This document shows positions 39,681-51,200 of a stretch of 64,000 nucleotides of DNA, one piece after another. Each line of letters opens with the position of its first letter. The first letter of the stretch is position 1. The stretch is from Rhynchopus sp. YZ270_cl-10 (Eukaryota > Euglenozoa > Diplonemea > Diplonemida > Diplonemidae), in NCBI GenBank assembly GCA_964035575.1, contig OZ037879.1:1116001-1180000 (forward strand), read 5' to 3'. The position numbers were made by a program, and so were the translations under genes. The notes under the pieces were generated by a model. The model searched no databases. It was not told the origin of the DNA and saw only the letters and a program-made list of their open reading frames with translations.

Positions 39681-39710
39681 GTGAGGCGTTTGCGCTTTCA
39701 ACTTCTCTTT
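39681..39710 (+). repeat. SR3 copy, 3' half only
   Basis: GTGAGGCGTTTGCGCTTTCA, ACTTCTCTTT. Confidence 0.6.
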
Positions 39711-39792
39711 GCCCCCCCCTCTCCAAGAACATAACATAAACTATTGCCCCTCTCTCTCTCTCTCTCTGCTTCTTTCTTCTTTTTTTGGTATT

Positions 39793-39846
39793 CTGTTTAG
39801 TGCACTTTATACCTTCTATTCAGTAGAATAGTTAGTACATGAAACA
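39793..39846 (+). repeat. SR7 copy
   Basis: TCTGTTTAGTGCACTTTATA, CCTTCTATTCAGTAGAATAG, TTAGTACATGAAAC. The second hairpin is intact and the first is eroded. Confidence 0.75.
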
Positions 39847-40839
39847 AGTATTCTGTGTTTTTTTCTCTTTTCTGTATACTATTCTAGATACCATTTTTTT
39901 TTTTGTCTCCTTTTTGTTAATCATCTGTCTTCTCCTTTTATCTCTTTAGAAGGGGTATATTGTACAAAAAGAAGTGCACTCAGCTTTAATTTTCTTTTCT
40001 CGAGTCAGTCAAAAAAAAATAAAATGATTTTGGCCCCCATCTTCTTTCCCCCCCTTTTTTTTTGACGAAGTGCAAGAAATCAAAATACTATCTATTAGCG
40101 TGACATATGATTCCCATTATTTCACGCTCCCGGACTGGAGTCACACCCCGCAAGTGGTTTATTTTTCACGAAGCGAGGGAAAATAAAATAAAAACGTGTC
40201 TCTCCAGGTCAGAGTGAAATACTAATCTTATTTTACACGAAGACGATATTTTATTCAGCGTTTGCGGAGGTCAAAGTACAATTTATATAGGGCAGTGGAA
40301 TTGGATAGATGCTATGAACAAATATACGCGCATTGTCTGCGGATTGTGTTTGTGACGGTCTAAAAAAAACCCCCAAAAACAAAGCACATCAAAACTCTAA
40401 CATTACGGTCATTTCTAGAAGACATTATTTACGTTGATTTCCAATATTATGTTACTGCCCCCCTGTAGAAATTGTACGCGACTTCCGCAAAAAAGACGAA
40501 TAAAAAATGTATTTCAGAATAGCTTTCTCTTTTTATTCAGACCCTCTTTGCCAGACCAAAAAAAAACAAAACAAAACAACAGCTTCATCCGACAGTTTAT
40601 ATTTTGCCCCCCAAAACAAAATGGAAGTGTTATCTACACAACATTTTCTTTTTTTGGTAGCATATTTCTCCCCTCGCACTCAAGTTTTTTTTTTTCTCTT
40701 CTTCTTATCTCAATTTTTCCTCATTTTTTTTTTGGTGCGTTTTTTGTTTGATGGGCAATTTTTGTCGAAAAACAGCAACAAAAAAAGGTGCTGAAATTCG
40801 TTCATTCCCATGAGAAGGTTCTTTTCTCTTTATTTACTT

Positions 40840-40882
40840 AAGGTGGATCTAAGCAGAGAGGGGGGCTTAGTAATTCATCTTT
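40840..40882 (+). repeat. SR2 copy
   Basis: AAGGTGGATCTAAGCAGAGA, GGGGGGCTTAGTAATTCATC, TTTTT. Confidence 0.65.
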
Positions 40883-41241
40883 TTCTTGCAGAACGTTAAA
40901 TCTCTCTATTTTAATCTGTTTTTTTTTTTTTTTTGTTCTTTGGTGTCGTTTTTGGTATTTTTCATTGATTTTTCCTGCCATCTATCCATAGTGAAATCCG
41001 AGTCGTCTTCAACGTCTAGGGGACTCTCATTCACTCCCCCTCCTCCTTTCCCTTCATATTTGCCTTTTTTTTTTTTTTTTTTTCATTGTGTTCCCTTTTG
41101 TTTAGACAGAGTGTACGCGAGTGACACTTTTTCATCTTACTAGGATCACCCCCCACCTTTTTTTTCATTTTGCTGCTAACATCAACGAGTGTCCCCACGT
41201 CTGAAACACCCCCACTATTTTTTTATTGCGCAGGGTATTTA

Positions 41242-41305
41242 TGCTTTCATCCGGATGGCTGGCATCGTACGTGGGTCAGTCGGAGGTGCCTGCATCAACA
41301 ACCAC
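41242..41305 (+). repeat. SR5 copy
   Basis: GCTTTCATCCGGATGGCTGG, CATCGTACGTGGGTCAGTCG, GAGGTGCCTGCATCAACAAC. An SR2-like CACTTTTTCATCTTAC lies upstream at about 41122-41146. Confidence 0.8.
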
Positions 41306-41961
41306 AGTTTTTATTGAGGAGGATCTCACGCCGATTCTTTTTTTTTTTCTTCCCCACACACACCCCAAAAACGATGAAGCAATACAAGGGAGAACTAACC
41401 GAATTTTTCGTTTTTACCACATTTTTTTATATATTAAACACCCCCCCCCAACCCCCCAACCCCCCCCAGGACCACATCCCCCCTCCTTCCCTGTTATTTC
41501 GGAAACGGCGGCCACTGAATGATACTTTCGCATCTCGTACACAAAGATGTGTTTACCCACACACCCTTCCCCGTCAAATCCTCACAACACGCACGTTTTT
41601 TTTTCTCTCTTTTTCTCTTCTAAGCTGCACGACCTAAAACACGACCTATTAGGATCATATTTTTTTTTACAAAAAAAAAAAATCTTGCTTTTTTTTTCTT
41701 CTTTTTCTAAGCCTTTTCTTTCGTGGCTTTCATCTTTGATTCTTTTTTTTTTAATCCTGCATGATGCGATTTCAAGAATGTGCCAATTTTTTTTTTTTGT
41801 TGCCCTTTTTTAAAAAGTTTTTTTTTCTTTTTTTTGTACAGCAAAGTCTTCGAGAGATGTCGTTTACGGGGCTAAAAGCCAAGCCCCACTGACAAAAAAG
41901 CCGAAGTCCCATGCACACTACCCTCCCCTGTTTTATTACAACACCTTTAGACTAAATTAGT

Positions 41962-42001
41962 CAAGATGACTAAGCAAATGAGAGGCTGAGGAGTCATCTT
42001 A
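41962..42001 (+). repeat. SR2 copy, strongest palindrome
   Basis: CAAGATGACTAAGC, loop, GGCTGAGGAGTCATCTT. AAGATGAC and GTCATCTT form a perfect outer stem. Confidence 0.8.
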
Positions 42002-42551
42002 GAATTTTTTTTTCCACCTAACCATGTGTGGTCTGTGGTGGGTTGTGTTAAATACAACTAAAAAAAATAAAAATAAAAACAAATAAAGTCAAGCAACACT
42101 ACGTCAAAAGAAGAAGAAAAAAAAAAAAAGGTGAAAGTCACCCCTTTTTTTGGCGCCATTTCTCTCTCTCTTTTCTTCTCTTTCTATTTCCCTTCTCTTT
42201 TATTCTGGACAAATAACACAATTTTCTTTTATTTTCATAGAGTGTATCTAGTCTATTGCCAGCCTGAAAGACTCTGCGCGTTTCACCTTCAATGCGACGT
42301 TGTTCGGTTAGAACGGCTGTACTTAGTGCGGTCAAAGCAACTCAGTTTTCCCCAGGGTTCTCCCCCCCGTAGTTCACCCAAAGGGTTTTTCTGTGTACCG
42401 CTGACCGTATTAGGTTTAAAAAAAAAATGAAAAATGTTGTGCCAAATAATATGGGCGCAATGTCAGACAAAAGTTGGAACTTTTTGACTAACTTAGGACT
42501 TTGTACAGTATATTACGTTTTTTTGGTGTAATTTACGATATTTTTTTTCGT

Positions 42552-42606
42552 TCAGTGTCTGCGTCCGCCGATGCACGGTGAGGCGTTTTGCACTCTTCAA
42601 CTTCTG
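42552..42606 (+). repeat. SR3 copy
   Basis: CAGTGTCTGCGTCCGCCGAT, GCACGGTGAGGCGTTTTGCA, CTCTTCAACTTCT. A second copy of the 168-222 repeat follows at 42610. Confidence 0.8.
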
Positions 42607-42609
42607 GGA

Positions 42610-42655
42610 ACATTTTTATTGATCCCTCCTCCGCTATCAATTTATTGAATGCATC
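42610..42655 (+). repeat. Short dispersed repeat, copy 2 of 2
   Basis: ACATTTTTATTGATCCCTCC then TATCAATTTATTGAATGCAT. It matches 168-222. Confidence 0.65.
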
Positions 42656-43051
42656 TGTTGAAAAACTTCTCTTTTTTTTTCTCTTTCTTTTGTGTTGTCC
42701 AATGAATAGCCCCTTTTATTTTTGAAAACCCCAATCTGAAAGCGATCAGCCACCATCCAGATGGTAAAAGCACGCAGACGTTTCGTCACCACATCCCCGC
42801 TTCCCTAATCTCCGATCCATGCAATACTATCGGTACGATGTGCGTATCAACGTATGCATCTTTAAAATTCTCTTTTTACGCATTGGGACTCCAGCCCACT
42901 TTCCGGAGAGGAACAATCAAAAATGCCCCAAATTTTCTCCTTTTTTTGAGGGAAAAATGCAAGCTGATATTACCATACTCTTTCAAAAACGAATGTTTAT
43001 TTTTTCGGTGACGGTTTTGTTTTACCGTTGTATTTCTATTTTTTTTTATTT

Positions 43052-43161
43052 TAGTGCCTGCGTCCGCCGATGAACGGTGAGGCGTTTGCACTTTTTCAAC
43101 TTCTCTTTTTATTTCATTTTTCAAGATGACTGAGAACGAGAGGGTTATCGGTTCATCTTAC
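43052..43161 (+). repeat. SR3 then SR2
   Basis: A full SR3 (TAGTGCCTGCGTCCGCCGAT, GAACGGTGAGGCGTTTGCAC, TTTTTCAACTTCTCTTTTT) at 43052-43110 is followed by SR2 (TCAAGATGACTGAGAACGAG, AGGGTTATCGGTTCATCTTA) at 43122-43161. Confidence 0.8.
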
Positions 43162-43412
43162 CAAACAAAAAGGAAAAGAAAAAAAAAAAACATGGCAATA
43201 TATTTTGCACGATTTAAGCGAAAACGGGCCATCGTTACCAACCTTTTCATTGTGAACCACACAAACAAATAAAAATTACGTGGATTTCCCGTTCGCGGGG
43301 GTACACGTTGTCAAAGTTTTCAAAAAAAAAAAAAAAAATGGAGCAGAAAAAGAAAATTCAACGCAGTTTTACAGGGACTCCCCTTTTCTCTGTCTCCTCA
43401 GGTTCCTCTGAG

Positions 43413-43604
43413 GTACACGGTGGACTGGTCAAAGGCAAAGTACAAATAAAAAAAAAAAAACTGACCAGCACATACTAATTTTTTGAGCACGCAGAACCTT
43501 AGTAAGTACTGGTCAATGACCAGTACATTTTCTCAGGTTACTTTGACCGGTCAAAACTGGCTGGTCAAAGTACTGGTCATGACCATGACCAGTCCACCGT
43601 ATAC
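43413..43604. repeat. Foldback element built from GGTCA/TGACC
   Basis: Terminal arms GTACACGGTGGACTGGTCA (43413-43431) and TGACCAGTCCACCGTATAC (43586-43604) are reverse complements with one mismatch. The inside has at least eight GGTCA or TGACC motifs in both directions, such as ACTGGTCAATGACCAGTAC. Confidence 0.8.
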
Positions 43605-43924
43605 ACGACGGGACCCAGTGGCAAGTAACAAGTGAAATGACAAATAAGTCACTTGTCATGACAAGTGACTTTCCACTCGGCTGTAGGTCGTTCACTTGTC
43701 ATGACGTGATTTACTTGTCATTCACGTGTCACCTTTTTCACTTGTCACTTGTCACTTGTCACTTGTCACTTGTCACTTGTCACTTGTCACTTGTCACTTG
43801 TCACTTGTCACTTGTCACTTGTCACTTGTCACTTGTCACTTGTCACTTGTCACTTGTCACTTGTCACTTGTCACTTGTCACTTGTCACTTGTCACTTGTC
43901 ACTTGTCACTGGGTCCCGTCGTGT
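43603..43924. repeat. Foldback element with CACTTGT heptamer array
   Basis: Perfect 18-base arms: ACACGACGGGACCCAGTG (43603-43620) and its complement (43907-43924). The left inside has scattered ACAAGTGA/TCACTTGT palindromic pieces. The right inside (about 43739-43910) is about 24 exact head-to-tail copies of CACTTGT. It abuts the preceding foldback, sharing two bases. Confidence 0.85.
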
Positions 43925-46041
43925 CCTCAGTTTTGCCTCCCCCCTCTTCCCAGTGACTCATTGTCTAGAATGCGAATTGTTTTTAGGCACGTTTTGCTTC
44001 TCACTTATCCCCCAACACCCACTCTCCTGAGAAGCGCGTTCTAACAAAAAAACAACAACATTTTTTATTATCATTCTTTAAAGGTCTGTTCGGCTTAGTG
44101 AAGAGGCGGTACGTCAGAGACGCTAAGATAACAGACTGTATAAATAAAAACAAAGCAAACGTAGCCCGCCTTTTTTGGGGGGGTGATTCTATTTGACGTA
44201 CAACCCACCTGATATTTTAGGTGACCCTGGGATTTTAGCTACGTTTTCAGAATTTGGCAAAATCCGGTCTTTCCCCCCCCAGTAGGGTGTCTAGTGGGGA
44301 TGGAGCATTTTGTTGTTGTGCCCGTTGTCCAGCGTTTTCTATACCTTCTTTGGTTGGCGGAATAATTTGAAGGTGATAATGTGCCTTCATGTTATCAATC
44401 TTCACTTTTTGAAGACAACAAATTGAGGGTTGTTTTCCCTTCCGGATGGAGCGGAAAATGAAAAAAAAAAAAAAAAAAAAACACACACACTTAAATCTAT
44501 AAGGCCACCTCACAGTTTCAACCCCCCCTCCCAAACCACTCTCCCTCCTCTTTTTGCCCCCCCATTTTGCTCCCAAGTCTTCCTTACCATTTCCCCCATT
44601 TTTTTTTTTTTTTTTTTTTTTTTGTTTGCTGTGGAAACAGCCCTTCTGTTGTTCGCTGTCAGTTCTGAGAGTGGGAAAATGTGGGGTTTTTGAAGTGAAA
44701 AAGAAAATGGCTTCATGTTTTTTCTCTTCAATCCACGATATCACCAAACGAGCGAGAAGGCGGCTGCTGAAAGGGTTTTACACAGAAACAAAAAAAAAAG
44801 TGAAAAAGGGGAAGAATTCATTTTAGGATACTTTTTAGGTGGCAGTGGGGGGGGGAAATAGGGTGGGTCAGCGTGAAAAAGGGGGAGGTTGTTGGTGTAT
44901 GGACGGTTGTGAGGGAGGAAAAGGAGCTCTTTCTTCTATTTCAAATCCCTCATTTTTTTTTTCTCTCTCTGTTTTGTGTCTATCTGGTCTGTTCCGGTTT
45001 TTTTTTTTTCTCTTTTTCTTTTTTTTTTTGTGCGGTTAGTGTCATACTGACTCCTCTTCTATTGATGTTAGTGCATGACTTGCATTCATCTCAAGTTCCT
45101 TTAATTTTACGTTATCTGTGTCCTCATCCATGTTCAAGGTGTGTTATAAGCCACACCCTCTTAAAGTCTTTCTTTTTCTTTTTCTTCGTGTGCTTTTCTC
45201 TTCTTTGAATGAAAAGTGTATGAAATTTATCTTTTTTTTCTTTTTAAACGGCGGCTGCTTCTCCAGTGGAGGTGGTTCGATATAAAAAAAAAGGGGTTTA
45301 CTGTTTTTACCACAACGCGTCAATGTCGACAGACATTTTTTTCTTTTTTTTTGCACTATCAACGTTGCTTCTGCTTTTTTTTAGAGGGTGCACGAGGCAC
45401 ACCAAGTTTTGTTTTGTGTTTTTTTTTTATTGGGGAGGGGAGGGGAGTCCAAACACCACTGGGTTTGGTCCAGTAATAGAACGAAAAAAAGGTAAGGATT
45501 TTGCGAATCCAACAGTTTTTCCCCCCCTCGTTATTTCTGTACAACAACAGAGTCCTAATGCACGAAAGAAAAACAAATATTTTTTTTTTGTCCTCCCCTT
45601 GTCCTCCCAACCTTCCAAGAAAACAACAACAAAATAAAACGTTATTGAGAAGCTGGCAACTCCGCGGTGTTGTCACTCCTTTTCAAAAGTTTTCAACAAA
45701 AAAAAAGGGTCACAATTTTTTTCAGGTAAATACTCAGCGAGCGAAAAGCTACATAGCAGTATGTTTTTCTCTCCCCTCCCCCCTCCCTACCCATCTCCTC
45801 CTTTTTCCTTTTTTCCTTTTTCCTTTTTTCCATTTATTTTTCCCCCCAGTCAAACCTACTGCGGAGAGTTGCGTTGCTTCAACTGAGTTTTTAAGCCTTG
45901 AAAATAAAAAATTAGCTTTTTTTTTTTCCGACCCTCTTTTTAACAATCAGGAAGGACTTTGGAGCTGCTACCGTATCCTTGGGGATTCTTTAAAAAAAAG
46001 AAATAGTCTTTGCTTTGTTCCGTTTTTTTGGAGCGAAGTAA

Positions 46042-46110
46042 TATTGTCGACACAACAATAGTGGAGCTTGCACAGATTGGCAACTACACTAATTCCAACA
46101 ATTCTTCAAA
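46042..46110 (+). repeat. SR4 end joined to SR1
   Basis: ATATTGTCGACACAAC followed by AATAGTGGAGCTTGCACAGA, TTGGCAACTACACTAATTCC. The SR1 part is diverged. Confidence 0.6.
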
Positions 46111-46187
46111 AAAAAGGACAAAAAGAAGAAAAAAAAAACGTTTTTTTTCCCCCAAAGTATTTTCTCCTTTTCTCTCTTTGTTGACAT

Positions 46188-46277
46188 GAGAGGTTTAGGG
46201 TCATCTTACCAGCTTTTCTCTCTTTTTTTTTTTGGTACACTGTCACGAGCGGGCTGTTGTATTTCAAGTCAAGTTTT
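46188..46277 (+). repeat. SR2 remnant then SR6
   Basis: TGAGAGGTTTAGGGTCATCT, TACCAGCTTTTC (46188-46220), then GGTACACTGTCACGAGCGGG, CTGTTGTATTTCAAGTCAAG (46231-46277). Confidence 0.65.
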
Positions 46278-47045
46278 TTTCCCCCCCCTTTTTTTGCACC
46301 AATTGTTTTGCAGCTCTTATTGAAAACTGGCAACACCTTTTGTTGTCTATAACCACAATTTTTTTTGTTTTTTTTTTGTTTTGCACCAATCTCAGTGTAT
46401 CTGCATAAAACAGGTTATATCCTCCTTCTAATAAGCAAAGCATAAGAAAACGTTGCAGGAGAATCTTGGGGAGGAAATTGAGTTTTCAAGGAGAAAGGGT
46501 GGAGGGGTTTTTGAACAATAGTTTGTTTGAAAAGTATTATATCACAATACAACTTCCACCCACCCACCACCAGTGCCTCGATTGCGTGTAAAGACAGCTT
46601 GGGAGCATTGATATTTTTTTTCTTCTGTGGTTTTCTCTCGCAAGGGCGTTGATGCATGTGCATCACGTTCAAGTTGAAGAGGATCGCACACCACACAACA
46701 AAGAAAAAAGTGCTCTTGAGTGATATACAGTGTTAAGGCACAGAGGTGTTTTTTCATATTCCCCCTGAAATATTCGCTTTCTCCAAAAAAAACAGAAGGA
46801 AAGAAAGAAAAAGTGCTCCCCCATTTCTCTCTTTTTTTCAACTTTCTCAAAAAAAAAAAATCAAATTAAAAAAAAGTTGTGTGTTTTTTTGCCACGATCT
46901 TCGAGTGAAGCTTTTTTTTTTTCTTTTTTGTGGCGGTTCGTTTCAACTAAAGCATCCCAGTCTTTTTTGCATGACATTTTTTTTTGTGTGTACATGAAGA
47001 ACCTGTCTTTCTGGCTTGACCTTTTCGGTTGAGCCAGCAAAAAAA

Positions 47046-47112
47046 GGGCTTCGGCCAACACTGAGGACAGACCCTAGTCTCACGAAGGTGGGTACTTAGG
47101 TGATTGTCGCAC
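47046..47112 (+). repeat. SR4 copy
   Basis: GGGCTTCGGCCAACACTGAG, GACAGACCCTAGTCTCACGA, AGGTGGGTACTTAGGTGATT, GTCGC. The TTCG hairpin is intact. Confidence 0.8.
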
Positions 47113-47322
47113 CAAAATTATATCATTTTTATGTTGTGTTTTTTTTCCCTGCATTCCAGTTTTTTTTGTCAAAAAAAATACAAAAAAAAATAAAACTGTG
47201 CAATATAAAGGGGAAGAGAAAGGATGCTACAAAGTGAGTGGGTGGGTTTTCAAGTTAAAAAAGGGACAATGGAGTTTGTACAGTACGGGTTTGCAGGCAA
47301 CTACATTGCTTTATCTCAGTGT

Positions 47323-47382
47323 GATTGCTGCGTCCGCCGGTTCGTCCGGTGAGGTTTTTTGCACTTTTCAACTTCTCTTTTA
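47323..47382 (+). repeat. SR3 copy
   Basis: TGCTGCGTCCGCCGGTTCGT, CCGGTGAGGTTTTTTGCACT, TTTCAACTTCTCTTTTAT. The CCGCCGG/CCGGTG change resembles 18152. Confidence 0.75.
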
Positions 47383-47586
47383 TGACACCTGATTTTACCC
47401 CAAAAACAAAGCGTTTTTGCCCTCTCCGGCCCTATCTGTGGGGTCGAAAAATCAGAACCCGTACCCAGCGCAGTTTTCTATGCGATAGCACGTATCTGGT
47501 CCTTTCCGGCCCAATCCGCGCCTATCCGCGGGGTAAAAACCAGGTGGTCATCGCAATGGTATCATACAAGAAAAGGGGAGAAAAGT

Positions 47587-47623
<37 letters not shown>

Positions 47624-48023
47624 GATCACTGTGCTATTTTCTTTTCCCTCCTTTTTTTTTAAACCCCGTTCTGCTTTCCGGTACGTGCCTGGATTCTCAG
47701 ACGGGAGAAGGGTTTCACCCACACCCCTTAGTCCCCTCCACTGTATACATGGTATACTGAGCAGATATGAGTATTACCCTGTTACTTTTCGGGGATTTTT
47801 TTTTTCTTCTTCAAAACTTGAACACAAAAGAAAATAATAAAACAAAACGGTTTGCCGCAAATCTCTCTCCACCTCTCCCTTTGCGTCCTTTTGATTGCAA
47901 AAAGTGCAAAACCCCCAAGAAATGCAAAACTGTATTTTTTTTTTGACGTTTTGAGTAATAACCCCCCCCTACCCCCCTACCCCCCGCCCCCCGCCCCCAT
48001 TTGCGTCACTCAAACAAAAAAGT

Positions 48024-48076
48024 TAGTGGAGTTCATCCTCGGGTGTCTACACTAATACAACCAAGTTTTCAAAAAA
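48024..48076 (+). repeat. SR1 copy, 200 bases before the kinesin
   Basis: TAGTGGAGTTCATCCTCGGG, TGTCTACACTAATACAACCA, AGTTTTC. Confidence 0.85.
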
Positions 48077-48279
48077 AAGCAACACCAAAATATAACATGT
48101 TTATAATCGAATTCCTCAACGCGAACCCACAAAAAAAGGTTATTCCCCTTAATTTTTCTCCCTTCCTGAACCTCTCTGCATTCTCTAATAATACCACTAC
48201 CACGCACAGGGCCCTTTTTTTGGGAGGGGCATTTTTTAGGCGACGCGCAACAGGTTTTTGAAAATTACATCTCTTTTAA

Positions 48280-51200
48280 ATGTGTTCTAGACCTAGGGTG
48301 TACTGCAGGCTGCGGCCGTTGAATGAAAAGGAGAAGGGGATTGATGCGCAGGACAAACAATGCTTTTTTGCGGACGACCGACACACTCTGTTATACAAAA
48401 AGGACGCGACGGAGAACGTGCGCTCCCGGTTCGACTCTGTTCTGGACTCCAACACCTCCCAGGAGCAGGTGTCCGCTCTCCTCCAGGGCGAAGTTACTAC
48501 CTCGCTTTTCAAAGGTTATAACGCAACTGTCTTTGCATATGGTCAGACGGGATCTGGTAAGACGCATACAATGGAAGGACGACCTTCAGATCGAGGATTG
48601 ATACCGAGGCTTGTTTCCGAAATTTTTGAGCAATTTTCGAAAAATCCGAGTGTAACAAATCAATCCATCCAAATGTCATACGTCCAAATCTACCAAGAAC
48701 AGATTCAAGATTTGATGCAAAACAGAAAGCTTCTTGATATTAAAATGGATAAGCAGGGGTCCTACGTCGCGCACAATGCAATGTGGAAGGAGGTCTCAAA
48801 CACTGCCCAGGCAATGCAGATCTATGCAGAGGCTTCAACCAAACGCACCATCAACGCTACTGACATGAATTTGATTTCTTCTCGCTCTCACGCACTTCTG
48901 CAGTTCAAGCTTCAATGGGACGAAGCGAATGCACCAGGTTCCAATGCGAAACTCAACCTCGTTGATCTAGCGGGCTCCGAAAAGGTAGCCCTCTCTGGCG
49001 CATCGGGGGAAATCCTTAAGGAAGCTATCGCCATTAATAAATCCCTTTCTGCTTTGTCTAACGTCGTCAAAGCGTTGGTCGAACAGGCCCGCGACTCTCA
49101 AAAACGCGTTCACATTCCATACAAAGACAGCAAATTGACGTACCTCCTGCAAAGCTCCCTCGGAGGGAATAACCTCATTCATTTCATTCTCTGTCTCTCC
49201 GCCTCTGTTCTATACCGTTCCGAAGGGAATAGCACCATCGAATTTGGCAAACGAGCGCTAAAAGTTGTGCTAAAACCTATGAAAAACCCGATTGATTTTA
49301 AGAGATTAGAGGAAATGGAACGTATGATCGAGCAAATGAGACAGCATATTTCGGAATTAGAAGGGAAACTTAGTCAAAAGAAAGACACAAATGGAGCAGT
49401 CGCAGCACCAAAGACGAATGATGGAAATGAAGACCAAATCTTTCTGCAAATGGAAACCATCAAACAGGACGAAGGAGAGAAAGACAATGAAGACAAAGTT
49501 GGGCGTCATAAAGATCAAATCAAAGCACAAATTTCAAAGTTGGAAGAACAACAGAAAGACGTAGAATCAAGGCTTCATCAACGCGAGAAGGAGCTGGCAT
49601 CTATGAAGGGCAGCAACGCTAAGGAGAAGGAAACACTACAGGCAAAGTATGAACAGGAGAAGCTTCGTTTCAACGAAGAGCTGCAGACGTTACGATCGAA
49701 TGTGACGAGACAGTTGGAACGGCTGAAACAGCAAGAGCACGATGCAAAGAAGCACCACGCACAGCGTATCCGAAAGCAGACCGAAGCGAGAATCGAACGC
49801 TCGCAAACCAAAGCCCGTCTTAAGGCAAACCAAGAGCTCGAACGCATCTTCAAAAACCTTCCAGAATCCCTCCACGAACTGACCTCCCACTGCATCCTTT
49901 TCCCCGACTCAAAGGGTCACTTCCGTGACCTAGGAGGTCTTCGCAAGCTCTTCACCCTTCTCGACTGCAAAGGGAACAAAGGACGCGAAAGCTACATTGC
50001 GCACGCAGCATACGCTCTCTCTATTGCATTAGATGAAGAGGGGCGTATAGAGGCACGCGAGGTGAACGGAGTTGCCGCTGTCTCTCAGGTTCTCGGCCGG
50101 TCTGATGAACACTCCAAACAGTTTGCGTGCAGGGCGTTGGAGGCGATTGTACGTGGCTGTGAGGAGAACAAACTTCTTGTTTCAGATGAGACGCTGCGGG
50201 AGTTGTCTGACCTAGTCGGGACACATCCACATCAGCAGGTACAGGAGGCTGCATGCTCTGCGCTGGCAGAAATAGCAGACGGTCTCCCCGATGTGAAGGA
50301 GAAGTTGATGATGTTTGGGCTGCTCAGGAAGATCATCACGCTGATCCGCGACACCCCTACCGAGGTAGCGGATCTCATCAAGGTGGGTGTCACGATCATC
50401 GGACGTCTCGCGCAGCAGCACGTCCCCTGCCAGGAGTCGATTGCAGAGTTGGAAGGCATCAGCATGCTGGCAGACCTGCTCTTCAGCAGTGTGGGGGAAA
50501 GGGACCCACAGCTTCCGGTTCTTACAGCGTATGCCTTGGTGAATGTGTGCTGTGCGAACGCAGAGAATATGAGGCTCTTAAAACAGCACGAAAAATTCTC
50601 CGAAATCCGCTTCAAACTCTTAGAAGGATTGGGCCGTGTCTTCTCCGACAACATCGCGAAGGAAAACCGTCAGTCAGCGACTGCCAGCCACACCGTCGCC
50701 TCTGAAGATGGGGAATGCCTCTTCAGTTACAACGGTGTAACCTGCAAAGGGGAGTGGTGTGGTTTCACTGCAGGTGGCAGGCCGACGTACAGCAGCTTTA
50801 TGGAAAACCCGCAGTTTTTATTAAATGTCGAAGAGGAAAGCAATGTCTCCATTGTATTGACCGACACAAACTGCGAGGAGAAAAACACAACACACCGTGG
50901 GGTGAAGCGCAAGACGATCTACATGGGGATCGCGGTGTTCAATGGTGACAAGGTGTTGATGTGCGAGAAGGGCCTCAAACAGCTTGATTTCAACGGAAAA
51001 TTCGTTACCTCCGGCCGCTACAACCGCAACCGTGAAAACACGCTGTCGCTCACCCTACCGGGGTCTGCAGACCCTTATGTCATTGTTCCTTTTACTGCGC
51101 ATCTTATGCAGTACACCAAATTCGTTCTTAGCGTCTTTTCTGATAAAAAGGTTGAGGTCATGCCGGTCCATGAGGAGGGCGGATGGATCAAACGTACCTT

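Larger units (their letters stand above)
31076..48279. other. 17 kb repeat-rich region without a recognised gene
   Basis: Many frames of 60-180 codons occur, but all are homopolymer-driven (Phe, Lys, Ser, Pro runs) and lack motifs or codon structure. The region is dominated by SR families, foldback elements, a TIR-bounded element, microsatellites and T/A/C runs up to about 35 bases. Short exons could still be hidden. Confidence 0.55.

Noticed and set aside
43739-43910. CRISPR array
   Set aside because: The repeats are contiguous heptamers with no spacers, and the genome is eukaryotic.
43637-44044. Repeat protein (LVTCHLS)n from the heptamer array
   Set aside because: A 7-base repeat gives the same peptide in all three frames. 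It is a minisatellite, not a gene.
31076-48279. Many frames of 60-180 codons rich in Phe, Lys, Ser or Pro
   Set aside because: They follow homopolymer runs, overlap on both strands and lack conserved motifs.
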